Notes: generated by a model from the letters alone, not told the origin. Counted from the first letter of the stretch, positions 28,782 through 37,961 are shown. The stretch: DNA of 64,000 nt from Fodinibacter sp963800505 (GCA_963800505.1 CAWDBL010000020.1:212965-276964); one strand, 5' to 3'. Made by a program: numbers and translations.

Positions 28782-29101
28782 GATGAACCTGGGCAACGCC
28801 ACCGGCCACCCCTCGTTCGTCATGTCCAACTCGTTCTCGAACCAGACGATCGTCCAGATCGAGCTGTTCAAATCGAGCTGTTCAACAAGACCGACGACTA
28901 CGTCTCAACAAGACCGACGAGTACGTCGACGACGACGGCAAGCCGACCGTGCAGACGCTGCCCAACCACCTCGACGAGAAGGTCGCCGAGCTGCACCTCG
29001 ACGCGCTCGGGGTCGAGCTCACCGAGCTGACCAAGGAGCAGGCCGAGTACCTCGGCGTCGACGTCGCCGGGCCGTACGAGCCGGAGCACTACCGCTACTG
29101 A
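28782..29101 (+). pseudogene. Degenerate copy of the sahH 3' end
   Basis: Matches sahH 25043-25325 almost base for base, ending at the same stop codon. Changes: GCC to GTC after CAGACGAT, GAG to GAC, AAG to AAC, CTC to CTG and AAGCCC to GAGCCG. Two short duplications inside it (ATCGAGCTGTTCAA repeated, 14 bases; a 23-base unit around ACAAGACCGACGA) add 37 bases and break the reading frame, so it makes no functional product. Most substitutions are otherwise codon-neutral or conservative, suggesting it derives from a functional sahH of a related strain. It is followed by its own terminator. Confidence 0.92.
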
Positions 29102-29135
29102 TATGCAGCGATGTCCTCACGAGGACTCGTCGAGG

Positions 29136-29168
29136 CGCCGCCGAGCTGGTTTCTCGGCGGCGTCTTTC
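29136..29168 (+). terminator. Rho-independent-like terminator after the sahH fragment
   Basis: A 10-bp perfect stem CGCCGCCGAG / CTCGGCGGCG with a 7-base loop, followed by TCTTT. It lies 35 bases after the fragment's stop. It may be the original terminator of the donor sahH locus, carried along with the fragment. Confidence 0.72.
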
Positions 29169-29265
29169 CTGCCTCTGTCCGACCTGGCCGATTTGTCGAA
29201 GTGCCGAGCCGCAGGGGCGGTAACGTTCGCGCGATGTGCCCCGCAGTCGGAAGGACGATCGTCCG

Positions 29266-31047
29266 ATGCTCGATCGCCTGAGACCGGGTCGACTGCTCGA
29301 CGCCGTCCCGGCGGTCGTCGCCACGCTCCTCATGGTCGTTGCAATCGCCTCGACCGTTCGCGGGCTCGACTTCGTCGACGAGAGCTACTTCCTGTCCCTG
29401 ATCGCCGACCCCGGTGCCAACCGGGACAACGGAGAGCTCTTCCTCTTCGGCTTCCTCGTCCATCCTGTGTATGCCGCACTCGGTCACGACGTGGCGCTTC
29501 TGCGGATCGCCAACCTCCTTGTGATGGGTGGGGTCGCGGCTTGGATGGCACACGTCGTCCTGTCGGAAGTGCGTAGCCTTCGGCCCTCCACGCGCAGGGC
29601 ATCTCCGGGTCACCTGGTTGCGGTCTCGGTCGTCGTCGCATCGGTGGTGAGCGCATATGCCGGCGGTGTCCGTGTGCCGAATTACCGCACGGTGGACCTC
29701 GTCGGCCTGATGCTGCTGACCCTGGCCTTCGTGTGGACAACGCAAGGCCATCAGTTCCGGGCAGGGCTGCTGATGGGCTCAGCGTGGTGGCTCAGCGTCG
29801 TGGGCCGCCCGCCCACCGCTGTGGTCCTCGTGGTCATCATCCCGGTGCTGTTGATGGTGATGCGAGCGCTGACGTTGCGGCTGGTTGCCGCGGCGCTTGT
29901 CGGCGCCACTGCGGCTGCGACGTTGACCCTTGTCGTCGCACGGATGAGTCCCTGCGAGACAGTCGCCTACTTGGTGCGGGGATACAGACAGAACCAGCTC
30001 ATTGGCGGGCACACCTCGATTCGAGGGCTGGTGGGGCTGGTGAACCCTGAGTGGGGTGGCTTCGTCGTCTTCGGACTGCCGGTCTTGCTCATGGCGGTCG
30101 TGGTGACTCTCGTACTTCACCGCCGCGACCGGCTCCCACCTGTCGCCGTCCGGGCCGCCGCCCTAGCATTCGGGATACTCGCCCTGGGGGTTGTGCTTGC
30201 CGCACCAATGCTGGTTGCGCAAGGTCGGCCGAGCGCGGTCCTGCCCATGGCTCTGGTCATCCCTGTCTGGACCGTCGGGCTGCTACTGATGGAAGACCGG
30301 ACCGAGCGAGGCTCTCCGCGGCGCGAACCACCGATGCTGTTTGTGGTGATGCCGCTCCTTGCCGCTCCCTACGTCGCAAGCGTGGGCACTAACTCGCCCT
30401 TCACCCACACGATGGCTCTGGCATCCACGTTCTGGGTGCTCGCCGCGATGGTGGTCACCACGTGCTCGCAGACAGAGACGCCGGTCGCGAGGGGTGTGGG
30501 ACTGGTGACCGCGGGCCTGTGCCTCGCGGTGCCTGCAGCGGTGCTTGCGGTGCTTGCGGGCGAGGTGGAGCTGGAGCCGGGGGCGCCACCGGCGCGAGAG
30601 GCCACCATCGCAGGAGGGACCCTGCTGATGACCCCGCCTGATGCTGATGTCCTCGATTTGTTGAGAGGTGTCGCGGCAAAGGAGGGACTGACGTCGCGTA
30701 CACCGGTCGTCGATCTGACCGGGGTCGGGGCCGGCTATCGATTCCAGCTTGGCCCTCACCCCTTCGGCCGGGCCTTCCTGTTCGGAATCTTCCCGGGTGC
30801 GACGGAGGGTGCGCGCTACTCCTTCTCCTGGGAGAGCTGTGAGGAACGCAGTCGGACGTGGGTCATCTATGCCGACAACAACCCTTGGGACGTCAGCCCT
30901 GCCTTTACTCAGGGCGTCCTATCCCTGGAGACGGACTACAAGAGGGTAGCGACGTTCTCACCGACTCAGGGCCCCGAGGAATGGCGTGGTCTTCGGATGC
31001 ACGTGCTCAAACCGACGCCCGCTGTCGCTCGAAAGCTGGGGTGCTGA
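29266..31047 (+). CDS. Polytopic membrane protein, GT-C glycosyltransferase-like
   Basis: About 593 residues with roughly twelve membrane helices and a C-terminal outside domain of about 150 residues. The first extracytoplasmic loop holds DFVDESYFLSLIADP; a DE pair at this place is the usual catalytic loop of GT-C enzymes (ArnT/PMT type), which use polyprenyl-phosphate sugars. It is clearly related to the next gene: both have the (V/M)(L)DE motif, (L/I)VHP-LHP(V/L)Y, ALFR/ALLRIAN and, near the end, DLTGVxxGYxxxLGxxPxGR. The ATG at 29266 has GGAAGGA upstream; an in-frame GTG ten codons earlier is possible. No acceptor is known. Confidence 0.72.
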   Translation: MLDRLRPGRLLDAVPAVVATLLMVVAIASTVRGLDFVDESYFLSLIADPGANRDNGELFLFGFLVHPVYAALGHDVALLRIANLLVMGGVAAWMAHVVLSEVRSLRPSTRRASPGHLVAVSVVVASVVSAYAGGVRVPNYRTVDLVGLMLLTLAFVWTTQGHQFRAGLLMGSAWWLSVVGRPPTAVVLVVIIPVLLMVMRALTLRLVAAALVGATAAATLTLVVARMSPCETVAYLVRGYRQNQLIGGHTSIRGLVGLVNPEWGGFVVFGLPVLLMAVVVTLVLHRRDRLPPVAVRAAALAFGILALGVVLAAPMLVAQGRPSAVLPMALVIPVWTVGLLLMEDRTERGSPRREPPMLFVVMPLLAAPYVASVGTNSPFTHTMALASTFWVLAAMVVTTCSQTETPVARGVGLVTAGLCLAVPAAVLAVLAGEVELEPGAPPAREATIAGGTLLMTPPDADVLDLLRGVAAKEGLTSRTPVVDLTGVGAGYRFQLGPHPFGRAFLFGIFPGATEGARYSFSWESCEERSRTWVIYADNNPWDVSPAFTQGVLSLETDYKRVATFSPTQGPEEWRGLRMHVLKPTPAVARKLGC

Positions 31048-31193
31048 CGACCAAGGCACCGGGCGCGCGTTCTGAGGCTGTCTTGGTCGAGCCGCCCGGC
31101 GAGTGATGTTTCCTGAACGTGCTCGAGGCCACGGTGGTGACGGTTGGGGAAGTGCCGGTGCCGCGACAGAAGTGTTGGTACGTTCCACACGTG

Positions 31194-33005
31194 ATGAGTG
31201 CTCCCGCAGCACGGGCTCGTGGGACTGGGAGAGCCGCATCCGTTTCGCTGGGTGCGGCGGCCGTGTTGGTGCTCGCCCTGCAGGCGGCGCTCTCCGGACG
31301 CGGCCTCGACATGCTCGACGAAGCGTTCAGCCTCACGCTCATCGCTCACCCGCAGGCGGCCATGACGGGCGGTGACGTCTTCACGTACGGCATGGTGCTG
31401 CACCCGCTCTACGAGTTTCTCGGTCAGGACGTGGCGCTCTTCCGGCTCGTCGGACTGGTGTTGGTCGTCTCGGCATCGATGTGGATGGCACACGAGTCTC
31501 TGCGGCTGCTCGCTGGCGAGGGCGTCGTCCTGCACCCCTTTGCGGTGACGGCGGTCGTGCTGAGCGTAGCCGCGGGCACGACGACCGCATACGCCTTCGG
31601 TGCTCGCACTATTGGCTACCGGACCGTCTGCCTGCTTGGGATGATGACCGCGGTGGCAGGGATCGCTCGCCTGCTGCGCGGTGCCAGCATGCCGGGATCC
31701 ATGGTCGTCGGCGGCTCGTTGGGAGTCGTGTTCATGGGGCGCCCGACGGGGGCGGTGGCCCTCCTCTGCCTGGTGGCCCTCACCTTGGTGGCGTGTCGAC
31801 AGTGGTCGATCAGGGTCTTGGGCGGTGTGGCTCTCGGTGCTGCCCTCTTCACGGCCGCCTTCTGGTTCATCACCGGCGTGGACCCGGGGTCTGCCGCCGC
31901 CTTCGTCATTCGCGGGTATCGGCAGGTCAGCCTCTACGACTCGTACCGGTCGCTTCCTGACATGCTTGGACTGGGTCAGTTCGGAATCGCCTCGACGCCA
32001 ACGGGACTGATCGTCTTCGGTGCCATCCTCCTGCTCCCGGTGGGTATCGCGCTGCTTCTCGTCCGTGCGCAGCGTGTTCCGCTCTGGGTGGGGATGACGG
32101 TGGCCCTGTTGGTGGGAACGGCAGTCGCCAGTTACGTAGGGGTCGCCGGCCTGGCACCGCGGGGGTTCGGCGCCCAGGTGCAGACGGTCCTGTTCGTGCT
32201 GCCTGCGCTTGCATTGACAATGTGGGTCCTGAGGGGAACGTGGCAATCGCTTGGGCTGCTGCGGGCGGCGTCCCGGCCGGTTTCCGTCCTAGTGGCTCTC
32301 CTGCTGGCGCTGCCCTACCTCGCGGCCGTCGGGACGAACACCCGGTTCGGGTACGTGATGGCACAAGCCTCAGTCTTCTGGGTTCTCGCCCTCGCGGTCG
32401 TGGCGGCGCGCACTGGACCCGAATGGCTCGACACGAACCAGTCCGTCCTCGCGACATCGGCATTCAGCCTGGCAGCTGTCTCAGTAGTCGTGGCAGTGGG
32501 TGTCGCCGACACGGGCCTCGACGGAGCAGACGCGATCCAGACCGAGCGTTCGCGCGTGGAGGGCGGAAGCCTGCTGCTCAAACACGCCGATGCTTTCGCC
32601 CTGGACCGGCTCAGGGCTGTGCGGCAGGAGTACGACCTGACGCAGGGGACACCGTCGATCGACCTCACCGGCGTCGAGCCCGGTTACCAGCTCGCGCTGG
32701 GTACGCGACCGCTGGGGCGGGGCGCCTACTACGGCTTCTTCCGGGGCGCCGTGCGAGCAGCCACCCTCGGCCTCGGCCTGGAGTCGTGCGAAGACCGGGC
32801 CGCCGCTTGGCTCCTGTACGCACCCGGCAACCCGGCCGACATCAGCCGCGCCCACGTCGGCGATGTCCTCGACCTCACGACCGACTACGAGGTGGTCACA
32901 ACCGTCACACCTGGGCAGGGTGGTCAGGAAGCCCGGGCAATGACCGTGGAGGTCCTCAGGCCCACACCTCGTGTGCGAGCCAAGTTGGGATGCGTCGGGC
33001 GATGA
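31194..33005 (+). CDS. Polytopic membrane protein, GT-C-like, paralogue of the preceding gene
   Basis: About 603 residues, about twelve membrane helices and a C-terminal outside domain. DMLDEAFSLTLIAHP in the first loop gives the GT-C-type DE motif. It shares the domain order and the closing DLTGVEPGYQLALG and ESCEDRAAAWLLYAPGNP with the gene upstream (ESCEERSRTWVIYADNNP there). The start is chosen at ATG 31194; the preceding GTG at 31191 is equally possible and no ribosome site is seen, so the message may be leaderless or weakly translated. The pair has no introduced breaks, unlike nearby genes. Together they may act on two related acceptors or as a heterodimer; this is inference. Confidence 0.72.
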   Translation: MSAPAARARGTGRAASVSLGAAAVLVLALQAALSGRGLDMLDEAFSLTLIAHPQAAMTGGDVFTYGMVLHPLYEFLGQDVALFRLVGLVLVVSASMWMAHESLRLLAGEGVVLHPFAVTAVVLSVAAGTTTAYAFGARTIGYRTVCLLGMMTAVAGIARLLRGASMPGSMVVGGSLGVVFMGRPTGAVALLCLVALTLVACRQWSIRVLGGVALGAALFTAAFWFITGVDPGSAAAFVIRGYRQVSLYDSYRSLPDMLGLGQFGIASTPTGLIVFGAILLLPVGIALLLVRAQRVPLWVGMTVALLVGTAVASYVGVAGLAPRGFGAQVQTVLFVLPALALTMWVLRGTWQSLGLLRAASRPVSVLVALLLALPYLAAVGTNTRFGYVMAQASVFWVLALAVVAARTGPEWLDTNQSVLATSAFSLAAVSVVVAVGVADTGLDGADAIQTERSRVEGGSLLLKHADAFALDRLRAVRQEYDLTQGTPSIDLTGVEPGYQLALGTRPLGRGAYYGFFRGAVRAATLGLGLESCEDRAAAWLLYAPGNPADISRAHVGDVLDLTTDYEVVTTVTPGQGGQEARAMTVEVLRPTPRVRAKLGCVGR

Positions 33006-33159
33006 GTCCCTGCAGATGTCGTCAGTGTGAGAAGCAATGGTTGGCCGGGCCGGAGGCACAGGCCGATCAGCCGAACGGCCCGTCCCCTGTCAGGCCCGTT
33101 CGTCACCGGCGACGGTGCGCACGCCCATACCGTGGAGCTACGAGCACGAAGGAGAAGCC

Positions 33160-33810
33160 ATGACCGATGCGCTGGCGTCGGCTACCGACAAGAACGAGTC
33201 GGCAACCGTCGCCACCCGTCTTGTCCGGCGCTGGCGGGCGTTGCCGACGGTGTTCCGTTTCGGACTGGCGGGCGGCACCACCCAGATGGTGTACCTGACG
33301 GTCTTCGGTGCCGCCCTCGCGACGCACCTGCCTTACATGGTGGGTTTGGTCGTGGCCCAAGCGGTCACCATCTGTTACGCGTTCCCCGTCTACAGGCGCG
33401 TTGTCTTTGCGGCCCGCGGTCCGCTGACGAGGCAGTTCCTCACCTTCATGGGTGTGTGGTGGCTGGGGGTGGCCATGAGCGTCGTCGGGGTCCCGGTCAT
33501 GGTCGAATCGGTCGGGATGGCACCTTTCGTGGCCCAGCTGCTCGTCCTCATCGCCGTTTTCACCTTCAGCTTCCTGGGTCATCTGCGCCTCACCTTCAGG
33601 CCCCGACCAAGGCGTTCCGCGGACGGCTGGCGATCAGGGGAGCAGGGACTGAGCCGGAGAGTCATCGACTACCAGCACGTTGGCGACCCACCACCACTGC
33701 AGCACGAGCTCTGTAACGAGGACACCGCTGAGCAGCGAGAACCGCACGAAACTGCTCGTCCTGCAGTCAGTCATCGGCCCGAACGTTCCCAACGGAACCA
33801 GCGTCAGTAG
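33160..33810 (+). CDS. GtrA-family membrane protein with an odd C-terminal tail
   Basis: A 216-residue reading frame. Residues about 25-150 are a GtrA/DPMS-type flippase-like domain: VFRFGLAGGTTQMVYLTVFGAAL, a charged loop with FPVYRRVVF, and two further helices ending FLGHLRLTF. GtrA proteins help move polyprenyl-linked sugars in O-antigen or teichoic acid glycosylation. The last 65 residues are polar, contain no recognisable pattern and lie over the antisense C-terminus of the split PIG-V-like gene, so the frame probably ran on into what was non-coding. ATG 33160 has the excellent ribosome site GAAGGAGAA. Confidence 0.82.
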   Translation: MTDALASATDKNESATVATRLVRRWRALPTVFRFGLAGGTTQMVYLTVFGAALATHLPYMVGLVVAQAVTICYAFPVYRRVVFAARGPLTRQFLTFMGVWWLGVAMSVVGVPVMVESVGMAPFVAQLLVLIAVFTFSFLGHLRLTFRPRPRRSADGWRSGEQGLSRRVIDYQHVGDPPPLQHELCNEDTAEQREPHETARPAVSHRPERSQRNQRQ

Positions 33811-34245
33811 GGCGTGCCGGATGATCCCGGCTCCGGGAGGGGTAGCGAGCAGGACGAACAGCATGTAGATGGCGGCCCACGCGCCCAGATGGTCTTCATG
33901 ACCTTGCTCACTCCGGCGACGCCAGCGCAGACATCCAATGACGGCGACGATCGACACGATGAGCACTGCCTCGACGCGGAGGCCCTGGTCCCACAGCCCA
34001 CCGAACCATCCCCCGCCGGCGTGCCCGTTGCTCGTCCACGCCGACAGCGTGTCGAGGTAGGCCGTGGGTGAGCGGGCGATCAGGCCGGCGACGGCCGGCC
34101 AGGCGAAGGCCAGCAGGGTCAAGGCGCTGACGGCGAGGAGTCTGGCCGGTCGACACCGCGTCTCCCGGGTCAGCAGCGCGGCGCCTTCGTTCCTTGGCGC
34201 ACCAGGGCGCGCGAAGATTCTGGTGGGTGTCGCGTTCTGCTGTGG
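33634..34245 (-). pseudogene. PIG-V-like mannosyltransferase, C-terminal fragment
   Basis: Open frame of about 200 residues without a natural start. Reads RLLAVSALTLLAFAWPAVAGLIA, then SAWTSNGHAGGGWF and two helices ending at IIRHALLTLVPLGTFGP and LQWWWVANVLVVDDSP. This C-terminus fits multi-pass PIG-V/GT-C mannosyltransferases of actinobacteria. The frame upstream meets a stop at 34246, just where insertion-sequence DNA begins. The matching N-terminal piece lies at 37547-37961 on the same strand, so a 3.3-kb insertion-sequence nest separates the halves and about 100 residues appear lost. It overlaps the tail of the GtrA gene in antisense. Confidence 0.75.
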
Positions 34246-34459
34246 TCACGAGGGATCGACCGGGGTGAGACTGGTGGTGTTCGTCGTGGTCGACCCCGGA
34301 TGCTCCTTGGTGCCGGTGAGCCTGTAGGTCAGCAAAGTGGTGGAGGGCTCCACGGGAACCGTGGATTGTTGCCTTTGAGCACGAGTGTCAGACTTTCATT
34401 CCTTCCCTGCCCTCCCCGCGACGGATACCAGTGCTGGTCCCTGGTGTGAGGAGGAAGTC

Positions 34460-35290
34460 ATGGAAGTTGTGCACGTGCGCTGTGCTGGGCTCGACATCTC
34501 CAAGCAGGACGCCAAGGTCTGTGTCCGGATCGCCGGGGCGGGCCGCCGCAAGACGACCGAGACGGTGACGACCTGGTCGGCGATGACCTACCAGGTCCTG
34601 GCGTTGCGCGAGCATCTGGTCGCCGAGCAGGTCACCTGCGTGGTGATGGAAGCCACCAGTGATTACTGGAAGCCGTTTTACTACCTGCTCGAGGACCTGC
34701 CCGGAGTCGAGGTGATGCTGGTCAACGCCCGGCACGAGAAGAACCTCCCGGGCCGCAAGACCGATGTGGCCGATGCCACGTGGCTGGCCCAGCTCGGCGC
34801 GCACGGTCTGGTTCGGACATCGTTCGTGCCACCGGAGCCGATCCGGGTGTTGCGAGACCTGACCCGGGCCCGGACCGCGATCATCCGCGAACGCGGCCGC
34901 GAGGTCCAGCGCCTGGAGAAGCTGCTCGAGGACGCCGGGATCAAGCTGTCCGCGGTGGCCTCAAACATCACCGGCGTCTCAGGCAGGCTGATGCTGGCGG
35001 CGCTGATCGAGGGCGAAGGCGACCCCAGCGTGTTGGCGGACCTGGCCAAACGTCGGCTGCGTTCGAAGATCCCGGCCCTGACCGAAGCATTGACCGGCCG
35101 GTTCAACGAGCACCACGCGTTCTTGGCCCAGGTCCACCTCGACCTCATCGACCAGCACACAGCGGCGATCCAGGAGATCACCGCCCGGATCGAGGTGGTG
35201 ATCGAACCCTTTCAGGACTTCCGGGACCTGATCACCACCATCCCCTCTCCGACAGACTTCTGTGAGACGCAGGAACTGGTCGGTATCTAG
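34460..35290 (+). pseudogene. IS110-family transposase, 3' truncated
   Basis: A 276-residue open frame (about 400 is normal). Catalytic DEDD residues of the IS110 family are visible in GLDISKQD, EATSDYWKPF and GRKTDVADATWLA. The transposase_20 C-terminal domain is missing: after LITTIP (the start of that conserved block) the frame turns into unrelated sequence and stops. ATG 34460 has GAGGAGGAAG upstream. The cut falls where IS3-type A begins. Inactive. Confidence 0.87.
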
Positions 35291-35353
35291 GCTGGGTGCG
35301 GGGACAGGAGAGCTGGATTTATCGAGTACATCGATTCATCGCGGGCCGGGTCT

Positions 35354-35779
35354 GTGGTCAACGACGACGAGGTTGTCGTCGAGCCGGCTGTGCTGGTGGG
35401 GCCGCGTGAGGGCCGTGCGAAGCGGCGGACGTTCACGGCCGAGATCAAACGGCGGGTGGTGGCTGAGTACGACGCGGCACCGCAGGGTTGCAAGGGTGCG
35501 GTGCTGCGCCGCGAACGGCTGTATGACTCCCATGTGCAGGAGTGGCGGGCCGCGATCGGGGCCGGCACTCTGGGCGGTGGCGCCCGGCGGGGTCGCCCGC
35601 CGGGCACGGGCCGTAGCCCGGAGCAGGTGCGGATCGTGCAGTTGGAGCGGGAGAACGCGCGACTGCAGGGCGAGCTCGACGCGAAGGACGAGGTCATCGC
35701 ACGCCGTGAGGATGCCTTGGAGGTCCTGGGAAAAGGTGTCGCGTTCTTGGAAGCTCTGTCCTCGAAGAACGCGCGATGA
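35354..35779 (+). CDS. IS3-family orfA (helix-turn-helix), element A
   Basis: A 141-residue transposase subunit with a DNA-binding start RRTFTAEIKRRVVAEYDAA, a central basic loop (GARRGRPPGTG) and a C-terminal leucine-zipper-like helix (LERENARLQGEL). Its stop overlaps the start of orfB by 4 bases (ATGA), so the two could be translation-coupled, unlike the more common -1 frameshift of IS3 elements. Confidence 0.75.
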   Translation: MVNDDEVVVEPAVLVGPREGRAKRRTFTAEIKRRVVAEYDAAPQGCKGAVLRRERLYDSHVQEWRAAIGAGTLGGGARRGRPPGTGRSPEQVRIVQLERENARLQGELDAKDEVIARREDALEVLGKGVAFLEALSSKNAR

Positions 35780-36670
35780 CCAAGACCGCGTACGCGGCGT
35801 GGCAGACCGAGTCCGTGCAGGACCTCACGCCGCTGGTCGGGGTGGTGCAGGCCTGTCGTTTGGTCGGTCGTTCCCGGGCCACCCATCACCGTCACGCCCA
35901 CCCCAAGGCGCGGGTGCATGGGCCACGGCGTCGGCCGGTGCATCCGGGCGAGCTGTGCGCCGTCGAGCGCGAGGAGATCCGCGCTGTGCTGAACAGGGAC
36001 GCCTATGCGAACTCGTCGGTGACCCAGGTATGGGCGCGTGAGCTCGACGAGGGCCGCTACTGGTGCTCGGCGCGCACGATGTACCGCATCTTGGCCGCAG
36101 CCGGCATGGGTGGGGAGCGCCGCCGCCAGTCCACCCACCCGCCACGAACGATCCGAGAGCTGGTCGCGACCTGCGCCAACGCCGTGTGGTCGTGGGATAT
36201 CACGAAGATGCGGGGTCCGGGCAAGGGCAGCTGGTTCCACGCCTACGTGGTCATCGACATCTTCTCCCGTTACGTGCTGGGCTGGCGCATCGAACAGGTG
36301 GAGGACGGTGACCTGGCCGCGGACCTGGTGATCGACATCGTCGCCGAGCAGGGCACCGCACCGGGCTACCTGCACGCCGATGGTGGTGCCGCGATGACCT
36401 CGAAACCGTTGGCATCGCTGCTTGTCGACCTCGACGTCCGCCGGTCGCACAAACGGCCACGCACCAGCAATGACAACCCTTACAGCGAGTCGCAGTTCAA
36501 GACCATGAAGTACATGGCCGACTATCCCGACCGGTTCGCCAGCATCGGTCAAGCACGAGCTTGGATGGCGGCGTTCACGAGCTGGTACAACCACGAGCAC
36601 CGCCATTCCGGTATCGCACTGCACACCCCCGCGTCGGTGCACTACGGCACGGCCGCCGACATCCGTGCCG
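35776..36670 (+). pseudogene. IS3-family orfB (DDE transposase), element A, 3' truncated
   Basis: Integrase-type catalytic domain: WSWDITKMRG (first Asp), LHADGGAAMTSKPL (second Asp; the usual motif is HADRGTSMTS, so the R is replaced) and NPYSESQFKTMKY (catalytic Glu), then HRHSGIALHTPASVHYGT. The protein should continue for about 60 more residues, but after GTAADIRAA it crosses into the antisense of element B. The open frame continues to 37050 on that foreign sequence. Confidence 0.82.
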
Positions 36671-37226
36671 CCTCACCCCGCACGGCGATCGCCATCTCGA
36701 TCGCGGCGCCCGCCAGCGAGGCGTCGGGGTGGCGGGAGGTCGCCGCGCCGAGGAGCCGGCGGGAGTACAGGTCGATCACGGTCGCGAGGTACAACTTGCT
36801 CGAGGAGGTCGGGATCTCGGTGACGTCGCCGACCCACTTGGTGTTGGCCCGCGAGGCGGTGAAGTCCCGCTTGACCAGGTCGGGGAACTTCGCCGCCGCC
36901 TTGTCCTGCTTGGTCAAGCCGTTGCGGCGCTCGACGATTCGCGCGACCAGACCTTGTCGTCGCATCGAGTCCGCGACGCTCTTCTCGCTCACCGACCAGC
37001 CTGCCTCACGCAGATCCACCACCAGTCGCGGCGACCCGTGCAAGCCTTGAGCGGTCTTGAACGCGGCCGTGACCGCAGTGTCGAGCTTGGCCCGGCGCTT
37101 CTCGGTCTTGGTCGGTGCCCGGTCACGCCACTTGTAGAACCACGACACGCTGATCCCCAGGACCAGACAGGTGAACGCGACGGGCACCCGGTACAAGGTC
37201 CTCTGGTCGGCTACGAAGCGCGCCAC
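36670..37226 (-). pseudogene. IS3-family orfB, element B, 3' truncated
   Basis: N-terminal half of an IS3-group transposase: VARFVADQRTLYRVPVAFTCLVLGIS, HTH-like RRQGLVARIVERR, FTASRANTKWVGDVTEIPT with the first catalytic Asp, and LYLATVIDLYSRRLLG. The second and third catalytic residues (D and E) are missing because the gene ends at the junction with element A. The GTG at 37226 is the likely start; it lies just after the orfA stop. Confidence 0.8.
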
Positions 37227-37228
37227 GC

Positions 37229-37519
37229 TCACTTCGTCGCCTCCTTCACCCACAGGACCACGGAGCGCTTGAGCACATCACGCTCCATCCGCAGCTCGGC
37301 GTTCTCGGCCCGAAGGCGTTTCAGCTCCTCGACGTCGCCGGAAGACAGGCCAGTGGTGCCCTCACGGGCCTGCCGGTCCAGGTTCACCCAGTTGCCCAAG
37401 GTGCCCTCGTTCACGCCCAGATCGCGAGCGACCTGGGCGATCGGCTTCCCGGACTCGAGCACGATCCGCACCGCACCCGCCCGGAACTCCTTGTCGAACT
37501 TCCGTCTCTTCTCTGCCAT
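37229..37519 (-). CDS. IS3-family orfA, element B
   Basis: A complete 96-residue helix-turn-helix protein: RRKFDKEFRAGAVRIVLE, then IAQVARDLGVNEGTLGNWV (recognition helix) and a leucine-zipper-like helix (LKRLRAENAELRMERDVLKRS). ATG 37519 is preceded by AAGGAGATGCC. It needs the second gene, which is truncated, so it is probably an orphan. Confidence 0.82.
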   Translation of the reverse strand: MAEKRRKFDKEFRAGAVRIVLESGKPIAQVARDLGVNEGTLGNWVNLDRQAREGTTGLSSGDVEELKRLRAENAELRMERDVLKRSVVLWVKEATK

Positions 37520-37546
37520 GGCATCTCCTTATAGCCGATGCCTCCA

Positions 37547-37961
37547 CGGTCCGGGGGGAACCTCAACTGCATGACCGATCGCACCAGCATCGGGAACAGC
37601 GGCGGAATCGCCAAGGATGTCCGGGTCGGTGCGCCACCAGGAATCGCACCCGAGTACCCGTTTAGGGCGATCGTCATGAACCACTGGCCATCCCAGTTGG
37701 AGAGCACCTCCCAGTAGGACGGGCTCGGGGGACGAGTGCCCTCCACGTGCCACCCGAGGTCCGACGTGAGGGCTGGCTGGTTGGGAGCCTGTGAGACCAC
37801 AAGGCGGCCGAGACGAGACCCGCTGTCGCGAAGATGGCGATCGGGGTCAGTGCCCAACCCAGCCACCGCTCCGAGCGGCTGGTCGAGGAAGGGAGCGCTG
37901 GGGCCTCGGTCGACGCCACGCGGGATCCTCCATCAGGTCTGCTGACAGCCGGCTGACCCAC
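37547..37961 (-). pseudogene. PIG-V-like mannosyltransferase, N-terminal fragment
   Basis: Start of the split gene. From GTG 37961 or 37919 it reads VASTEAPALPSSTSRSERWL and a first membrane helix (ALTPIAIFATAGLVSAAL); a one-base shift near 37810 is needed to join ALTSDLGWHVEG, then the hallmark loop SNWDGQWFMTIALNGY and FPMLVRSVMQL. WDGxWF/Y followed by xxxGY is the usual first-loop motif of PIG-V/GT-C actinobacterial mannosyltransferases. Coding stops at 37547 where IS3-type B begins. The C-terminal part is at 33634-34245. Confidence 0.75.

Larger units (their letters stand above)
34246..37546. mobile_element. Insertion-sequence nest: truncated IS110, IS3-type A and IS3-type B
   Basis: Three elements that have cut each other. 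IS110-type transposase (plus strand, 5' part only), IS3-type A (plus strand, orfA whole, orfB cut near 36670), IS3-type B (minus strand, orfA whole, orfB cut near 36670). The two IS3 transposase genes run into each other tail to tail. The outer edges fall inside the split PIG-V-like gene. The right edge is probably at TGGAGG (complement, 37546), matching IS3 ends that start TG. No target-site duplication is visible because sequence at the breakpoint has been lost. Confidence 0.85.

Noticed and set aside
28294..29223. A 309-residue open frame across the sahH fragment
   Set aside because: It mixes antisense of the EAL gene, one correct stretch of sahH and an out-of-frame stretch. It is not a real protein.
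36642..37050. Extension of the IS3-type A transposase to 37050
   Set aside because: The last 130 codons are antisense to element B and have no transposase features.
34246..37546. Target-site duplication or perfect inverted repeats of an intact composite transposon
   Set aside because: The outer ends belong to different elements (IS110 and IS3), and the split host gene lost sequence at the breakpoint, so a composite transposon is not supported.
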